A stretch of 42,758 nt of DNA from a virus: IMG/VR virus record IMGVR_UViG_3300032675_000048, positions 1 through 42,758 of that record; one strand, 5' to 3'. A program made the translations under genes and the position numbers. Below, one piece after another: positions 7,613 through 15,033 of this stretch. Below the pieces are notes generated by a model. The model saw only the letters and a program-made list of their open reading frames with translations. It searched no databases and was not told where the DNA came from. Each line of letters opens with the position of its first letter. The first letter of the stretch is position 1.

Positions 7613-9508
7613 GTGGCAAACGGATGGGGTTCAGACCTGGCAGGTACGCTGCAAGGCGCAACTGCTAAGGGTGCGAGCCGTAACCGACTCGATGGTCTCC
7701 GTGAGGCTGTCGAATCGGGTCGATACGGCGAAGGCAAGAAGGGTGCTCGCAACTTCCGCGATACTCTTATGCCGCAAATGGTTAAGGGTTATGGTCTCCT
7801 GCAAAGCTCCGGTGGTGGTCTGTCCACTCGCACCGAGCTTTCGGACCCGCGTCAGATTCAGCGTCTTGCTGACTACGCATCAGAGACTTTGCGTCAGGTC
7901 ACCATTAAGGGTCTGACCAAGCCGCACAAGGCAGTGAAGGGCTTCTCTGGCCCATTCCAGGCTGCAGTCAACGCGATGAACATGTTCAGCCCGCAGGCTG
8001 TTGCTGGAAGCATCAACTCCAATCAATGGAGCAAGGAGATTGGTCAGGCGATTGGTAAGAGCTTTACGCTCTCCACGCCACTGTCGTCCGGTTTTGTGCC
8101 GTTCGACCTCGTGCCGTTCGTTCGCACGATCTACCCTGTCTACACGCCGCTTCGTAATAAGCTTCCGCGTGTGCCTGGTCAGGGTACGTCTCACCGTGCA
8201 AAGATCATGTCCAACATCACTGGGTCGCTCCCGAACAACTTGGGCACCCTGCAAGATGACTCCACGTACGAGTGGTTCTCATCCGGTGGTGGACCTCTTA
8301 CATGGCCGAACAACCTGCCAGCAACTGGTTCGCAGAGCGCATACGACATGCAGATCCCTTATCAGTTCTACGCACTGACTGAGTCCACCTCGTGGCTTGC
8401 TCAGTTCGCTGGTCAGGGCTTTGATGACATCTACGGACTGTCATCGCTCGTCCTTCTTCAAGAGTTCATGCTCCTCGAAGAGCACGACATCTTGGCATCG
8501 ACTGCCGTTCCGCTTGCAACTCCTGCAGCACCAACGGTTGCACAGCGTACTGCTGGCGCATCTGAGTCGCCTGTCACTGGCGTCACGACCAACGTGTACG
8601 TCAAGATTGCAGCGATCAACTTCTGGGGTCAGACTGCAGCTTCGCCTGCAGCGACTGTCAGCAGCTTCACCACTGGTGACGTGATTGACATTACGATCTC
8701 ACCTGTCGCTGGTGCGATGAACTACGTGATCTACGTGGCGACCGGCGCATCGGCTGGTACCTACTACCAGTGGACGACCGGCACGCAAGGCGGTACCGTC
8801 GGCGGTATCAAGTTCACCCTTCAGGGTGCGCTCCCAACCTCCGGCAACACGCCTTCGGCAACTGACACCGGCACCTACGCATCGACTCGTGCTGAGTCGT
8901 TGATCTCCGTGCTCTCGGGTCACGCTTCGTCGACGGTCAGCGGTATCACTGGTCCATACCCAGGCGCTTCGGCTGGTGTGTACCCTGGTTACTACAACAA
9001 CGCTGAGGGTGTCACCCTGAACGTCTCGACTGTTCAGGCGGCACTGCAGCAGATGTTCAACGGGACGCACGGATACTTTGCGAACCCGTCAGAGATCATC
9101 ACCTCCGCAAACGACGCTTACAACTTGGCTCAGTCGATCCAAGGCGAGAGTGTTGCTGCATACCAGCTTCGCGTTCAGCAGAACGAAATGTCTGACGTGA
9201 CTGCCGGTATCGCTGTGGCAAACGTGGTTAACCCAGTTACCCGTTCCGCCCCGGAGATTATCGTCCACCCATACTTGCCGCAAGGTAACGCGCTCTTGAT
9301 GAGCTACACCCTGCCGCAGACCCAGAACAACCTCGGCAACGTGGTTGAGATGGCAATGGTTCAGGACTACGCACAAATCGGCTGGCCGGTCATCGACCCT
9401 GCCTTCCGTCAATCAATCCTCCGCTACGGTACGTTCTTCATGGCCGCACCGCAGTACTGTGGTTTGATTCAGGGATTGCAGAACAGCTCGACGACACCGT
9501 ATAGCTGA
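7613..9508 (+). CDS. Major capsid protein (HK97-like) with inserted beta domain
   Basis: A 631-residue protein positioned directly after the protease/scaffold, starting at GTG 7613 four nt after GGAGG; an out-of-frame ATG overlaps it. The N-terminal ~100 residues would be the delta/N-arm, followed by an HK97-type body (FVPFDLVPFVRTIYPVYTPL, P-loop-like and E-loop regions). Residues ~303-420 form an insertion resembling a fibronectin III/Ig-like beta domain (PTGVxVKIAAINFWGQT pattern, then VAGAMNYVIYVATG). The C-terminal A-domain ends with PVIDPAFRQSILRYGTFF. The length is well above the usual 300-400 residues, mostly because of this insertion, which probably projects from the capsid surface. 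Confidence 0.9.
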   Translation: MANGWGSDLAGTLQGATAKGASRNRLDGLREAVESGRYGEGKKGARNFRDTLMPQMVKGYGLLQSSGGGLSTRTELSDPRQIQRLADYASETLRQVTIKGLTKPHKAVKGFSGPFQAAVNAMNMFSPQAVAGSINSNQWSKEIGQAIGKSFTLSTPLSSGFVPFDLVPFVRTIYPVYTPLRNKLPRVPGQGTSHRAKIMSNITGSLPNNLGTLQDDSTYEWFSSGGGPLTWPNNLPATGSQSAYDMQIPYQFYALTESTSWLAQFAGQGFDDIYGLSSLVLLQEFMLLEEHDILASTAVPLATPAAPTVAQRTAGASESPVTGVTTNVYVKIAAINFWGQTAASPAATVSSFTTGDVIDITISPVAGAMNYVIYVATGASAGTYYQWTTGTQGGTVGGIKFTLQGALPTSGNTPSATDTGTYASTRAESLISVLSGHASSTVSGITGPYPGASAGVYPGYYNNAEGVTLNVSTVQAALQQMFNGTHGYFANPSEIITSANDAYNLAQSIQGESVAAYQLRVQQNEMSDVTAGIAVANVVNPVTRSAPEIIVHPYLPQGNALLMSYTLPQTQNNLGNVVEMAMVQDYAQIGWPVIDPAFRQSILRYGTFFMAAPQYCGLIQGLQNSSTTPYS

Positions 9509-9515
9509 GTCGCTT

Positions 9516-9561
9516 CCGGGTTGGTGGGTGAGTTGTTCTCCCCTCTCACTTGCCAACCCGG
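9516..9561 (+). terminator. 17-bp hairpin after the capsid gene
   Basis: Arms 9516-9532 and 9545-9561 pair over 17 bases in RNA (14 Watson-Crick pairs, three G-U) around a 12-nt pyrimidine-rich loop. It begins 7 nt after the capsid stop codon and ends 23 nt before the next start. There is no U-run, so it may act as an mRNA-stability or partial-termination element that sets capsid expression above downstream genes, rather than as a full intrinsic terminator. Confidence 0.65.
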
Positions 9562-9584
9562 ATGCCCTTTAGGGGAGATAACAA

Positions 9585-9893
9585 ATGCCAAAAGTTTATA
9601 CCCGCCCAATCCGAGAGAAGTTCGGTGAACTGCGCGGTATTACGGGTGCGACAATGGAAGACGGAACCGTCTACAGGTCAGGACGCTCAGGCGCGATGAC
9701 CGTTGAACGGTCTGATCACATCCTCGCAATGAAGCGCGACCCACGGGTTGCGGATAACATTGTCGTTGAGAACTTTGTCCCTCGTATCGAAGGCGGAAGA
9801 TACTGCCCTAAATGTAGTTTTTCCGCTTGGTCGTGGCAGTTAAAGTGCCCACGTGATGGGTCCAAAACCTTGGAATGGAGCAACAATGAGTGA
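9585..9893 (+). CDS. Small zinc-ribbon head/neck protein
   Basis: A 102-residue protein I cannot name. The first 75 residues are mixed (REKFGELRGITGATMEDGTVY); the C-terminus carries a four-residue metal-type pattern CPKCSFSAWSWQLKCPRDG (C-x2-C...C), suggesting a zinc ribbon. ATG 9585 follows GGGGAG. It ends overlapping the next gene by 8 nt (ATGAGTGA). Located between capsid and connector genes, it is probably a head-decoration or head-completion accessory, inferred from position only. Confidence 0.75.
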   Translation: MPKVYTRPIREKFGELRGITGATMEDGTVYRSGRSGAMTVERSDHILAMKRDPRVADNIVVENFVPRIEGGRYCPKCSFSAWSWQLKCPRDGSKTLEWSNNE

Positions 9894-10269
9894 AGAAAAG
9901 GCAGTGGTTACCGAAAAGAAGCCAGCACGTAAGCCTCGTGCTGCTCGTCCCGTAGATCACGGTAACCGTGTGTATGTTCACAATGATGTGCATGCAATTG
10001 GATTTGGCGATTTTACTGTGAGTCAAGACTCTGACGGCGTCGAGTTCAACAACGACGAGCGCACGTGGTCATTCCAGTGCGATCCAGAAATTGCTGCTCG
10101 TCTGGTCAAAGACTACGAATTCGCTGCTTGGAATGCAGGTAGTGTCCCATTGACAAACTGGGAAGAGTTGGAAGCAGAAGACCTGAAGAACCGATCTAAT
10201 GTTGAGGTCGGTCGCATGGCTGCGGCTCTTGCCCAGCTTGCTCAGGAGCGCGTCAGCGAGAAGAACTAA
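9886..10269 (+). CDS. Hypothetical head-region protein
   Basis: A 127-residue protein, start chosen at ATG 9886 (MSEEKAVV), preceded by GGAG and overlapping the upstream gene; an in-frame ATG at 9853 lies deep in that gene and is less likely. The N-terminus is Lys/Pro/Ala rich (KKPARKPRAARP); the middle has WSFQCDPEIAARLVKDYEFA, and the C-terminal helix is VGRMAAALAQLAQERV. Not recognised. It sits where many phages place capsid-decoration or head-fibre genes. Confidence 0.7.
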   Translation: MSEEKAVVTEKKPARKPRAARPVDHGNRVYVHNDVHAIGFGDFTVSQDSDGVEFNNDERTWSFQCDPEIAARLVKDYEFAAWNAGSVPLTNWEELEAEDLKNRSNVEVGRMAAALAQLAQERVSEKN

Positions 10270-10272
10270 ACG

Positions 10273-10476
10273 ATGGGCCGGACGGGTGGAGGTTGCGACT
10301 ACTGTGCTCGTCCGGCTCGACGTGGTCATGGAAGATTAGTTGTGGGGATGTGTGCGTGCGGTCGCGCTTTGTGTGACCATCATGCACAATGGTTTGAGGG
10401 GGAATTCATTTGCCCAAGGTGTGCGAAGGCACTCCCTGCAGATGAACAAAAGAAAATTTTAAGGACGGTCAAATGA
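10273..10476 (+). CDS. Small multi-cysteine zinc protein
   Basis: A 67-residue protein with three Cys pairs: CDYC (residues 8-11), CACGRALCDHHA and CPRC, a pattern consistent with binding two zinc ions (a treble-clef or ribbon pair). It ends overlapping the next gene's ATG by 4 nt, so it is translationally coupled into the neck operon. No known function; it may be an adaptor binding DNA or protein at the head vertex. Confidence 0.75.
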   Translation: MGRTGGGCDYCARPARRGHGRLVVGMCACGRALCDHHAQWFEGEFICPRCAKALPADEQKKILRTVK

Positions 10477-11609
10477 TCCCGTACGTGACACCAACTGACC
10501 TCCTTGGCAATCCCTCTGCTCCGCCCTCGATCACATCTTCGTCGGATGCTGCAACGCTGGGTATCAACTTCCAGTCGATTACTGAGTCTCGGCTTTGGGA
10601 AATGTGTGGCATCGCGTCGAACATGTGCGACACGATTTGCGGAATGACTCTGCGTGCAACCTCTTTGTATGAGGAGCTGCAAGGTCCTGGTATGCGACTC
10701 GGTATGCAGGGCGATTACATCACCCGCTTCTTGGCAAGTCGCAAACCAATCCTGCAAGTTGTCTCTGGTCAAATGACATACGGTGGTCCACCATGGACGT
10801 GGATTCCAATTCCAATTGCCAACCTCGCCCCCGAACAGCCGATCATGAGTAGCTTTGACTCAGGTGCGTGGAATGGCGCAACCTCGGGTCAAGCATCAAT
10901 CCTTATCGGCAATATGAATCTTTGGTCAATGGGACGCAAAAACACTCGCGTTGGATTGACTTATCTTTCGGGATGGCCGCACGCTGGTTTGCTTCCTTCA
11001 GCCACGTTTAATGGTGACATCACCATGGCATACCCATCGTCAACATCAATTACAAACATTACGAGCACGACAAATATCTTGCCGGGTGCTCCGATCTACG
11101 GTGAGGGTATTCCTGCCAATACTACGGTGGTGTCAGTCGCAACCCACAGTATCGTGATGAGTAACGCTGCCGCTGCTGAAGGAACTTTTACTTTTACAAC
11201 TGGTTACCCCGCTGGTGCAACAACTTTTAACGTCGATGACGTCACCGCATGGGGCGTCAATGGAAGCGTGTACGGTCGCATCTACGATGGTGTAAACACA
11301 GAATCCGCACACGTTGTCGGGGTAAGTGCGAATACTGCTGGCCTGAGTACCCCCCAGGGAACGGGTGTCGTTACGCTTGAGACGGGTACGTTATTCCCTC
11401 ATAGCGCCGGTGTCGCGCTTACTACTATGCCTGGAGACGTTCGTTGGGCTGCAATGCTTGGTGTCAAAAGCCTTGCTATTGAACGTGGTGCTACAGCCAT
11501 TACTGCTCAGTCAGCTCCGGGACGTGGTGCGTCGTCGGGCCAAAACAAGATTGATCACAACCGACAAGCAATGGTTGAATTGCTCAAGCCATTCCGCCGC
11601 GTGTACTAA
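10473..11609 (+). CDS. Head-tail connector-type protein with inserted beta module
   Basis: A 378-residue protein. The N-terminal ~170 residues are helical then beta-rich (YVTPTDLLGNPS, ITESRLWEMCGIASNMCD), as in gp6-type adaptor proteins that read across the portal. Residues ~178-250 carry one copy of a beta module that recurs in other virion proteins of this phage (PGAPIYGEGIPANTTVVSV...IVMSNAA). The C-terminus resumes a conserved body ending in MVELLKPFRRVY. It is longer than a typical adaptor (100-200 residues) because of the insertion. ATG overlaps the previous stop; the stop overlaps the next ATG. Confidence 0.7.
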   Translation: MIPYVTPTDLLGNPSAPPSITSSSDAATLGINFQSITESRLWEMCGIASNMCDTICGMTLRATSLYEELQGPGMRLGMQGDYITRFLASRKPILQVVSGQMTYGGPPWTWIPIPIANLAPEQPIMSSFDSGAWNGATSGQASILIGNMNLWSMGRKNTRVGLTYLSGWPHAGLLPSATFNGDITMAYPSSTSITNITSTTNILPGAPIYGEGIPANTTVVSVATHSIVMSNAAAAEGTFTFTTGYPAGATTFNVDDVTAWGVNGSVYGRIYDGVNTESAHVVGVSANTAGLSTPQGTGVVTLETGTLFPHSAGVALTTMPGDVRWAAMLGVKSLAIERGATAITAQSAPGRGASSGQNKIDHNRQAMVELLKPFRRVY

Positions 11610-12136
11610 TGAGTCTTACTGCCATTCAAAACTACGTTCAGGGCCTGATTCAAGGGACTGTTGGTGCGTACAACAACTCTCCGCTTGAGGTGTGGGTTGA
11701 TCCACCTACTGGTCAAGCATCCCTTGAAACGCCTCAAGCATATGTGTTGAACGCTGACGGAGAAGGCGTTCGTCAAACGATGGCGTACACCTCGGGCTTT
11801 TACGAAGATACGCATCAGGTGTATGTCTACGTACAGTGGGCGTTTCCTCCCGGAGCACAGAATGCAAACTTTGCATTCACGAATCTTATTGACACCATTG
11901 TTAATACGATCCGTACAAGTTACACAGGCGCAATTTTCATTACTGATCCGGTGACGTTCCAAGAAAGTCAGCTTCTTGTTATTGGTGATAAATTTCGTTG
12001 GCGTTATCTTCCGCAGCAAAGTATTGGTGACTCTGGACAAGAGTGGCTCCTGTACACATCTCAATTAACTTTTGAGGTGAAAGAGAAGGTGCAGTACGTG
12101 GGTACGCCGGGAGTTGGTAGCGAGGTGAAATTTTGA
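11609..12136 (+). CDS. Neck/tail-terminator-like protein
   Basis: A 175-residue protein with an alternating beta pattern (VYVYVQWAFPP, FAFTNLIDTIVNTIRTSYTGAIFITDP) typical of the small tail-completion or tail-terminator proteins found between adaptor and tail tube. The ATG overlaps the upstream stop by 1 nt (TAATG), and the TGA overlaps the next TTG start. The assignment rests on order and size more than on motifs; a head-tail stopper is the main alternative. Confidence 0.65.
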   Translation: MSLTAIQNYVQGLIQGTVGAYNNSPLEVWVDPPTGQASLETPQAYVLNADGEGVRQTMAYTSGFYEDTHQVYVYVQWAFPPGAQNANFAFTNLIDTIVNTIRTSYTGAIFITDPVTFQESQLLVIGDKFRWRYLPQQSIGDSGQEWLLYTSQLTFEVKEKVQYVGTPGVGSEVKF

Positions 12137-12636
12137 CCACGATTACATTTACAAAAGAAGGTGACTGGCGAGTCTTTGACAAGTGGAATTTTTCCGCGTG
12201 GGCAGAGCGCGTAAATCACAGTTGGGGAGACAAGGTTCTTGCTGCGCTTGTTGAGGAAGCTCCTTTTAAAACTGGAGCAATGAAGAGCGGATTGCGAAAG
12301 ACATCTATGATTTCAGGGTCAGAGATGACACTTCTTTATGAAGATGACGTTCCCTACTTTAATTCCGTTGTTCATGGAGCGGTTGCACACGATATTCCCT
12401 ACGCATTTGGTATGGGTAAAAAATCTTCTGATTATCCTCCCGGTCCAAGCCCTCGTGGTGTTATTGCACCATTTGGTATAGGCGGAAGGTTTGACGGTAA
12501 ATTTCACCCAGGTATTGGTAACACTGCGTACGGTTACCCTGAGCCTAATGATTTTCCTCTTTATGTATGGGCTACAATGGGTGAAGCATTTATGTCAAGC
12601 CTTGCGGAATCAATCAAACAGGAGTTCGTATTGTGA
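12133..12636 (+). CDS. HK97 gp10-like neck protein
   Basis: A 167-residue protein starting at TTG 12133, inside TTGA overlapping the previous stop. It contains VLAALVEEAPFKTGAMKSGL, the recognisable N-terminal signature (APxxTGxLRxS) of HK97 gp10-type tail-completion proteins, followed by VPYFNSVVHGA and a Gly/Pro-rich loop. The C-terminal helix is FMSSLAESIKQEF. Its place between the terminator-like protein and the tail tube fits. It overlaps the next GTG start by 4 nt. Confidence 0.75.
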   Translation: MTTITFTKEGDWRVFDKWNFSAWAERVNHSWGDKVLAALVEEAPFKTGAMKSGLRKTSMISGSEMTLLYEDDVPYFNSVVHGAVAHDIPYAFGMGKKSSDYPPGPSPRGVIAPFGIGGRFDGKFHPGIGNTAYGYPEPNDFPLYVWATMGEAFMSSLAESIKQEFVL

Positions 12637-12950
12637 GGCGGTTTCTCTGTCTCGGACCTGACATCTGGGTTGGATCTCAGACGTTTAGTTCAGTCAACGA
12701 TGCCCGGTTAGTAGAAGCGGGACAAATCGCCGTCCTCGACGATGACGATTACCGCTGCGAAAGTTTGGCAGCATCACCATATTTTCAGGAAGTCACCGAT
12801 CAGGTTTCTGCAGAAGAGGAACAAACTCCCGCAGAAGAACAGACTTCCGAAGAAGTTCCGGCAGCAGAAGCTTCGGAAGAAGTAGTTGAAGATAAACCCA
12901 AGCGGCGGATGAAGTCCGACGCGGAAAGCGAGGTCGGTGGCCGCTCCTAG
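12633..12950 (+). CDS. Small protein with acidic tail before tail tube
   Basis: A 105-residue protein starting at GTG 12633 (GTGA overlap with the upstream stop). The first ~50 residues may fold (FLCLGPDIWVGSQTFSSVND); the remainder is a Glu/Ala/Ser/Pro-rich acidic tail with a final basic KPKRRMK. It ends 14 nt inside the tail-tube gene. It may be a small head-tail joining or assembly factor; not recognised. Confidence 0.7.
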   Translation: MRRFLCLGPDIWVGSQTFSSVNDARLVEAGQIAVLDDDDYRCESLAASPYFQEVTDQVSAEEEQTPAEEQTSEEVPAAEASEEVVEDKPKRRMKSDAESEVGGRS

Positions 12951-14391
12951 CTTCTTATTTCAGGAAAAGTACGGCTCGCTTTCTGCGACCGGCTTTGCGA
13001 AGGAAACGACGTTTGGTACTGCAGTAACCCCTGTTACGCAGTTTATTCCTACGTCGGCAAATACATTTGTTCAAGACCCAAGCCTCTTCTTCCCGGACCT
13101 CATGCAGGCCATTCGGGATAAGCAGGTCTACCCGCTGTACGGCGAGGAGAAGAACTCGGGTGCAATCACCGCACCTTTGTTCCCAAGCAACGGTGTACAA
13201 CTTTTGATTTATGCAATTGGTGCTGATGGTACACCAGCGCAGTCGATTACATTGACGGGTGCAACGGGAAGTACATCGTCGCTTACCGTTACTGGTCTTT
13301 CTTCAACAGCAAACTGCTACGTTGGCGCAACTGTAACGGGTACGAATATCGCTGCAGGTACGACCATTGCATCTATTCCCAGCTCAAGTTCAATTGTTTT
13401 GAGCAAAGCACCTACTGGCGCAATTAGTAGCAGTTCGCTTACGATTGCAACTGGCACCTTGTACCAGCACAACATTACGCAGAACACTACGGCTCCGTTC
13501 ATTCCCACTGTCACGGTGGAAAAGAACCTTGGCAACTTTCAGTCGCTGCAGTTTGCTGGTTGCATGGTCAACAAGTACCAATTGAAAGCTGGAACAGGAA
13601 ACAAAGAAGCCGAGTTTACGGCTGACATGATCGCTCAAACGGTGCAGGCAACTACTACGCCAAGTTCTGTTGTGCTCATTAACGAGTCACCGTATGTCTT
13701 TGCTGAGTTCAACCTTTCTCTTGGTGGTTACAACCTTTACCAAGCAACGAACTTTCAGCTTGACATCGAGAACGACTTGAAGGAAACCTACACCTTCAAC
13801 GGCTCACACGCTTTGCAGTTCTTGACCCCAACTCAGTTAAAAGTTTCGGGAATGTTTGACGTTGTTTTTGACACGTTAACCGCGGGTTCGATTACCTCAA
13901 CAACCGGAACTGTTACTGCCGGTAGCAGCACGATCACCTCAGTTGCTTCAACTACAGGTCTTGTTGTTGGACAAGGTATTACCGCAACTGGTGCTGCAAG
14001 CGCAGTTCTTTTGGTTCCCGGTACCACAATTACTGCTCTTACCGCGAACACGATTACGTTGTCTCAGCCAGCAGCAATTACTCCTGGTGCAGCAGCGACA
14101 TTAAACTTTTTCAACCCGTACGACTTCTTCACTCAGGCAACAAGCGCAACTTCAACAACTGCTGCGCTGTCGTTCTCGTTGGTTCACCCATCGAGTAACG
14201 GTACGATCATTATTAACATGCCAAACGTGAAGCTGTCGAAGACAGACCAAAAGGTTGCTGTTGGTTCTGTTATTACTGAGACAGTGAACTTCGAGGCGTA
14301 CTACAATCCTGCTGGAGGTAGCACTCCTTCTGCACAATCGTCGAGCACCATCAGCGCAATTATCTTGAACGGTGTTTCGACTCAATACTAA
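12937..14391 (+). CDS. Major tail (tube) protein with two beta modules
   Basis: A 484-residue protein starting at GTG 12937. The opening GFAKETTFGTAVTPVTQFIP is the common start of phage tail-tube proteins, and FQLDIENDLKETYTFNG and KTDQKVAVGSVITETVNFEAY are typical of the tube core. Two insertions belong to the recurring module: about residues 112-172 (TVTGLSSTANCYVGATVTGT...) and 323-390 (SSTITSVASTTGLVVGQGIT...). Tube proteins usually have 200-300 residues, so the modules account for the extra length and probably decorate the tail surface. AGGTCG upstream gives only a weak ribosome site, so overlap coupling is likely. Confidence 0.88.
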   Translation: MAAPSFLFQEKYGSLSATGFAKETTFGTAVTPVTQFIPTSANTFVQDPSLFFPDLMQAIRDKQVYPLYGEEKNSGAITAPLFPSNGVQLLIYAIGADGTPAQSITLTGATGSTSSLTVTGLSSTANCYVGATVTGTNIAAGTTIASIPSSSSIVLSKAPTGAISSSSLTIATGTLYQHNITQNTTAPFIPTVTVEKNLGNFQSLQFAGCMVNKYQLKAGTGNKEAEFTADMIAQTVQATTTPSSVVLINESPYVFAEFNLSLGGYNLYQATNFQLDIENDLKETYTFNGSHALQFLTPTQLKVSGMFDVVFDTLTAGSITSTTGTVTAGSSTITSVASTTGLVVGQGITATGAASAVLLVPGTTITALTANTITLSQPAAITPGAAATLNFFNPYDFFTQATSATSTTAALSFSLVHPSSNGTIIINMPNVKLSKTDQKVAVGSVITETVNFEAYYNPAGGSTPSAQSSSTISAIILNGVSTQY

Positions 14392-14403
14392 AAGGGGAAA
14401 CAA

Positions 14404-14883
14404 ATGGGCTTTCTTAGTGCATGGGATGAATATGAACGAGTTGATGTCAGCGACCTTACGGGTGACCCAGAGGGCACATGGTGGGTTGACATCAAGAAGT
14501 GCCTGACGCACGAGGAAGCTGATCAAGTTATGCGGAAGCTCATGCGGGCAACGGCTGATGGCCTTGCCCGTGATGGGTCCGTAACTATCTCTCCTGAACG
14601 TGTCGACGCAACTTTAGATCATCAAAGCGATTTGGTGTTGATGTCAGTGGTTCGTTGGAACCTCACCGATAACAACAACCAAATTCTTCCGCACGACAAC
14701 AAGGCGCAACTTCAAGAGTCACTCGGACTTTTGCCGACAACTGTCTACGACAAGATTTTGAAGGCGGTGATGGAAGCCAACACCGAGACCAAGGAAGAGG
14801 TTGCCTCGTTTCCTGCTGGAGGCAAAGGGAGCGATCAGGCAGGGGAGCACTACTCACCCAACGATCAAGAAGTACTGGTCTGA
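14404..14883 (+). CDS. Tail assembly chaperone, zero-frame product
   Basis: A 159-residue helical, acidic protein between tail tube and tape measure, the invariant position of the lambda G-type chaperone. It has VDIKKCLTHEEADQVMRKLM, a conserved VRWNLTDNNNQ segment and a helical C-terminus. ATG 14404 follows AGGGGA. The frame closes at TGA 14881-14883, while a +1 frame is open from 14771 through 15016, so a fused G-T product made by ribosomal frameshifting is expected. Confidence 0.85.
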   Translation: MGFLSAWDEYERVDVSDLTGDPEGTWWVDIKKCLTHEEADQVMRKLMRATADGLARDGSVTISPERVDATLDHQSDLVLMSVVRWNLTDNNNQILPHDNKAQLQESLGLLPTTVYDKILKAVMEANTETKEEVASFPAGGKGSDQAGEHYSPNDQEVLV

Positions 14884-15016
14884 ACGATCATGGCATGAAA
14901 AACTTGGCGTGACCGTTGACCCCCGCCCTCTGTCCGAGAGGCCATGGCGGGAAGTCAAAGAGTTTGAACTACTGATGCAGATTGAAGCACAGCACCAAAG
15001 TAATCCAGAAGGTTAG
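14801..15016 (+). CDS. Tail assembly chaperone, frameshifted C-terminal (T-like) segment
   Basis: This frame is +1 (or -2) relative to 14404-14883. It encodes IKKYWSERSWHEKLGV and a WREVKEFELLMQIEA helix and ends 17 nt before the tape measure gene. It has no ATG and no ribosome site of its own, so it is read as the T-like extension of the chaperone. The frame is blocked by TGA at 14768-14770, so the slip must lie between there and 14880. Candidate +1 sites are CCC-A (14857-14860) and TTT-C (14809-14812). The exact site is unproven. Confidence 0.7.
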   Translation: MPRFLLEAKGAIRQGSTTHPTIKKYWSERSWHEKLGVTVDPRPLSERPWREVKEFELLMQIEAQHQSNPEG

Positions 15017-15033
15017 AAAGGGCAGGTGGTGAT

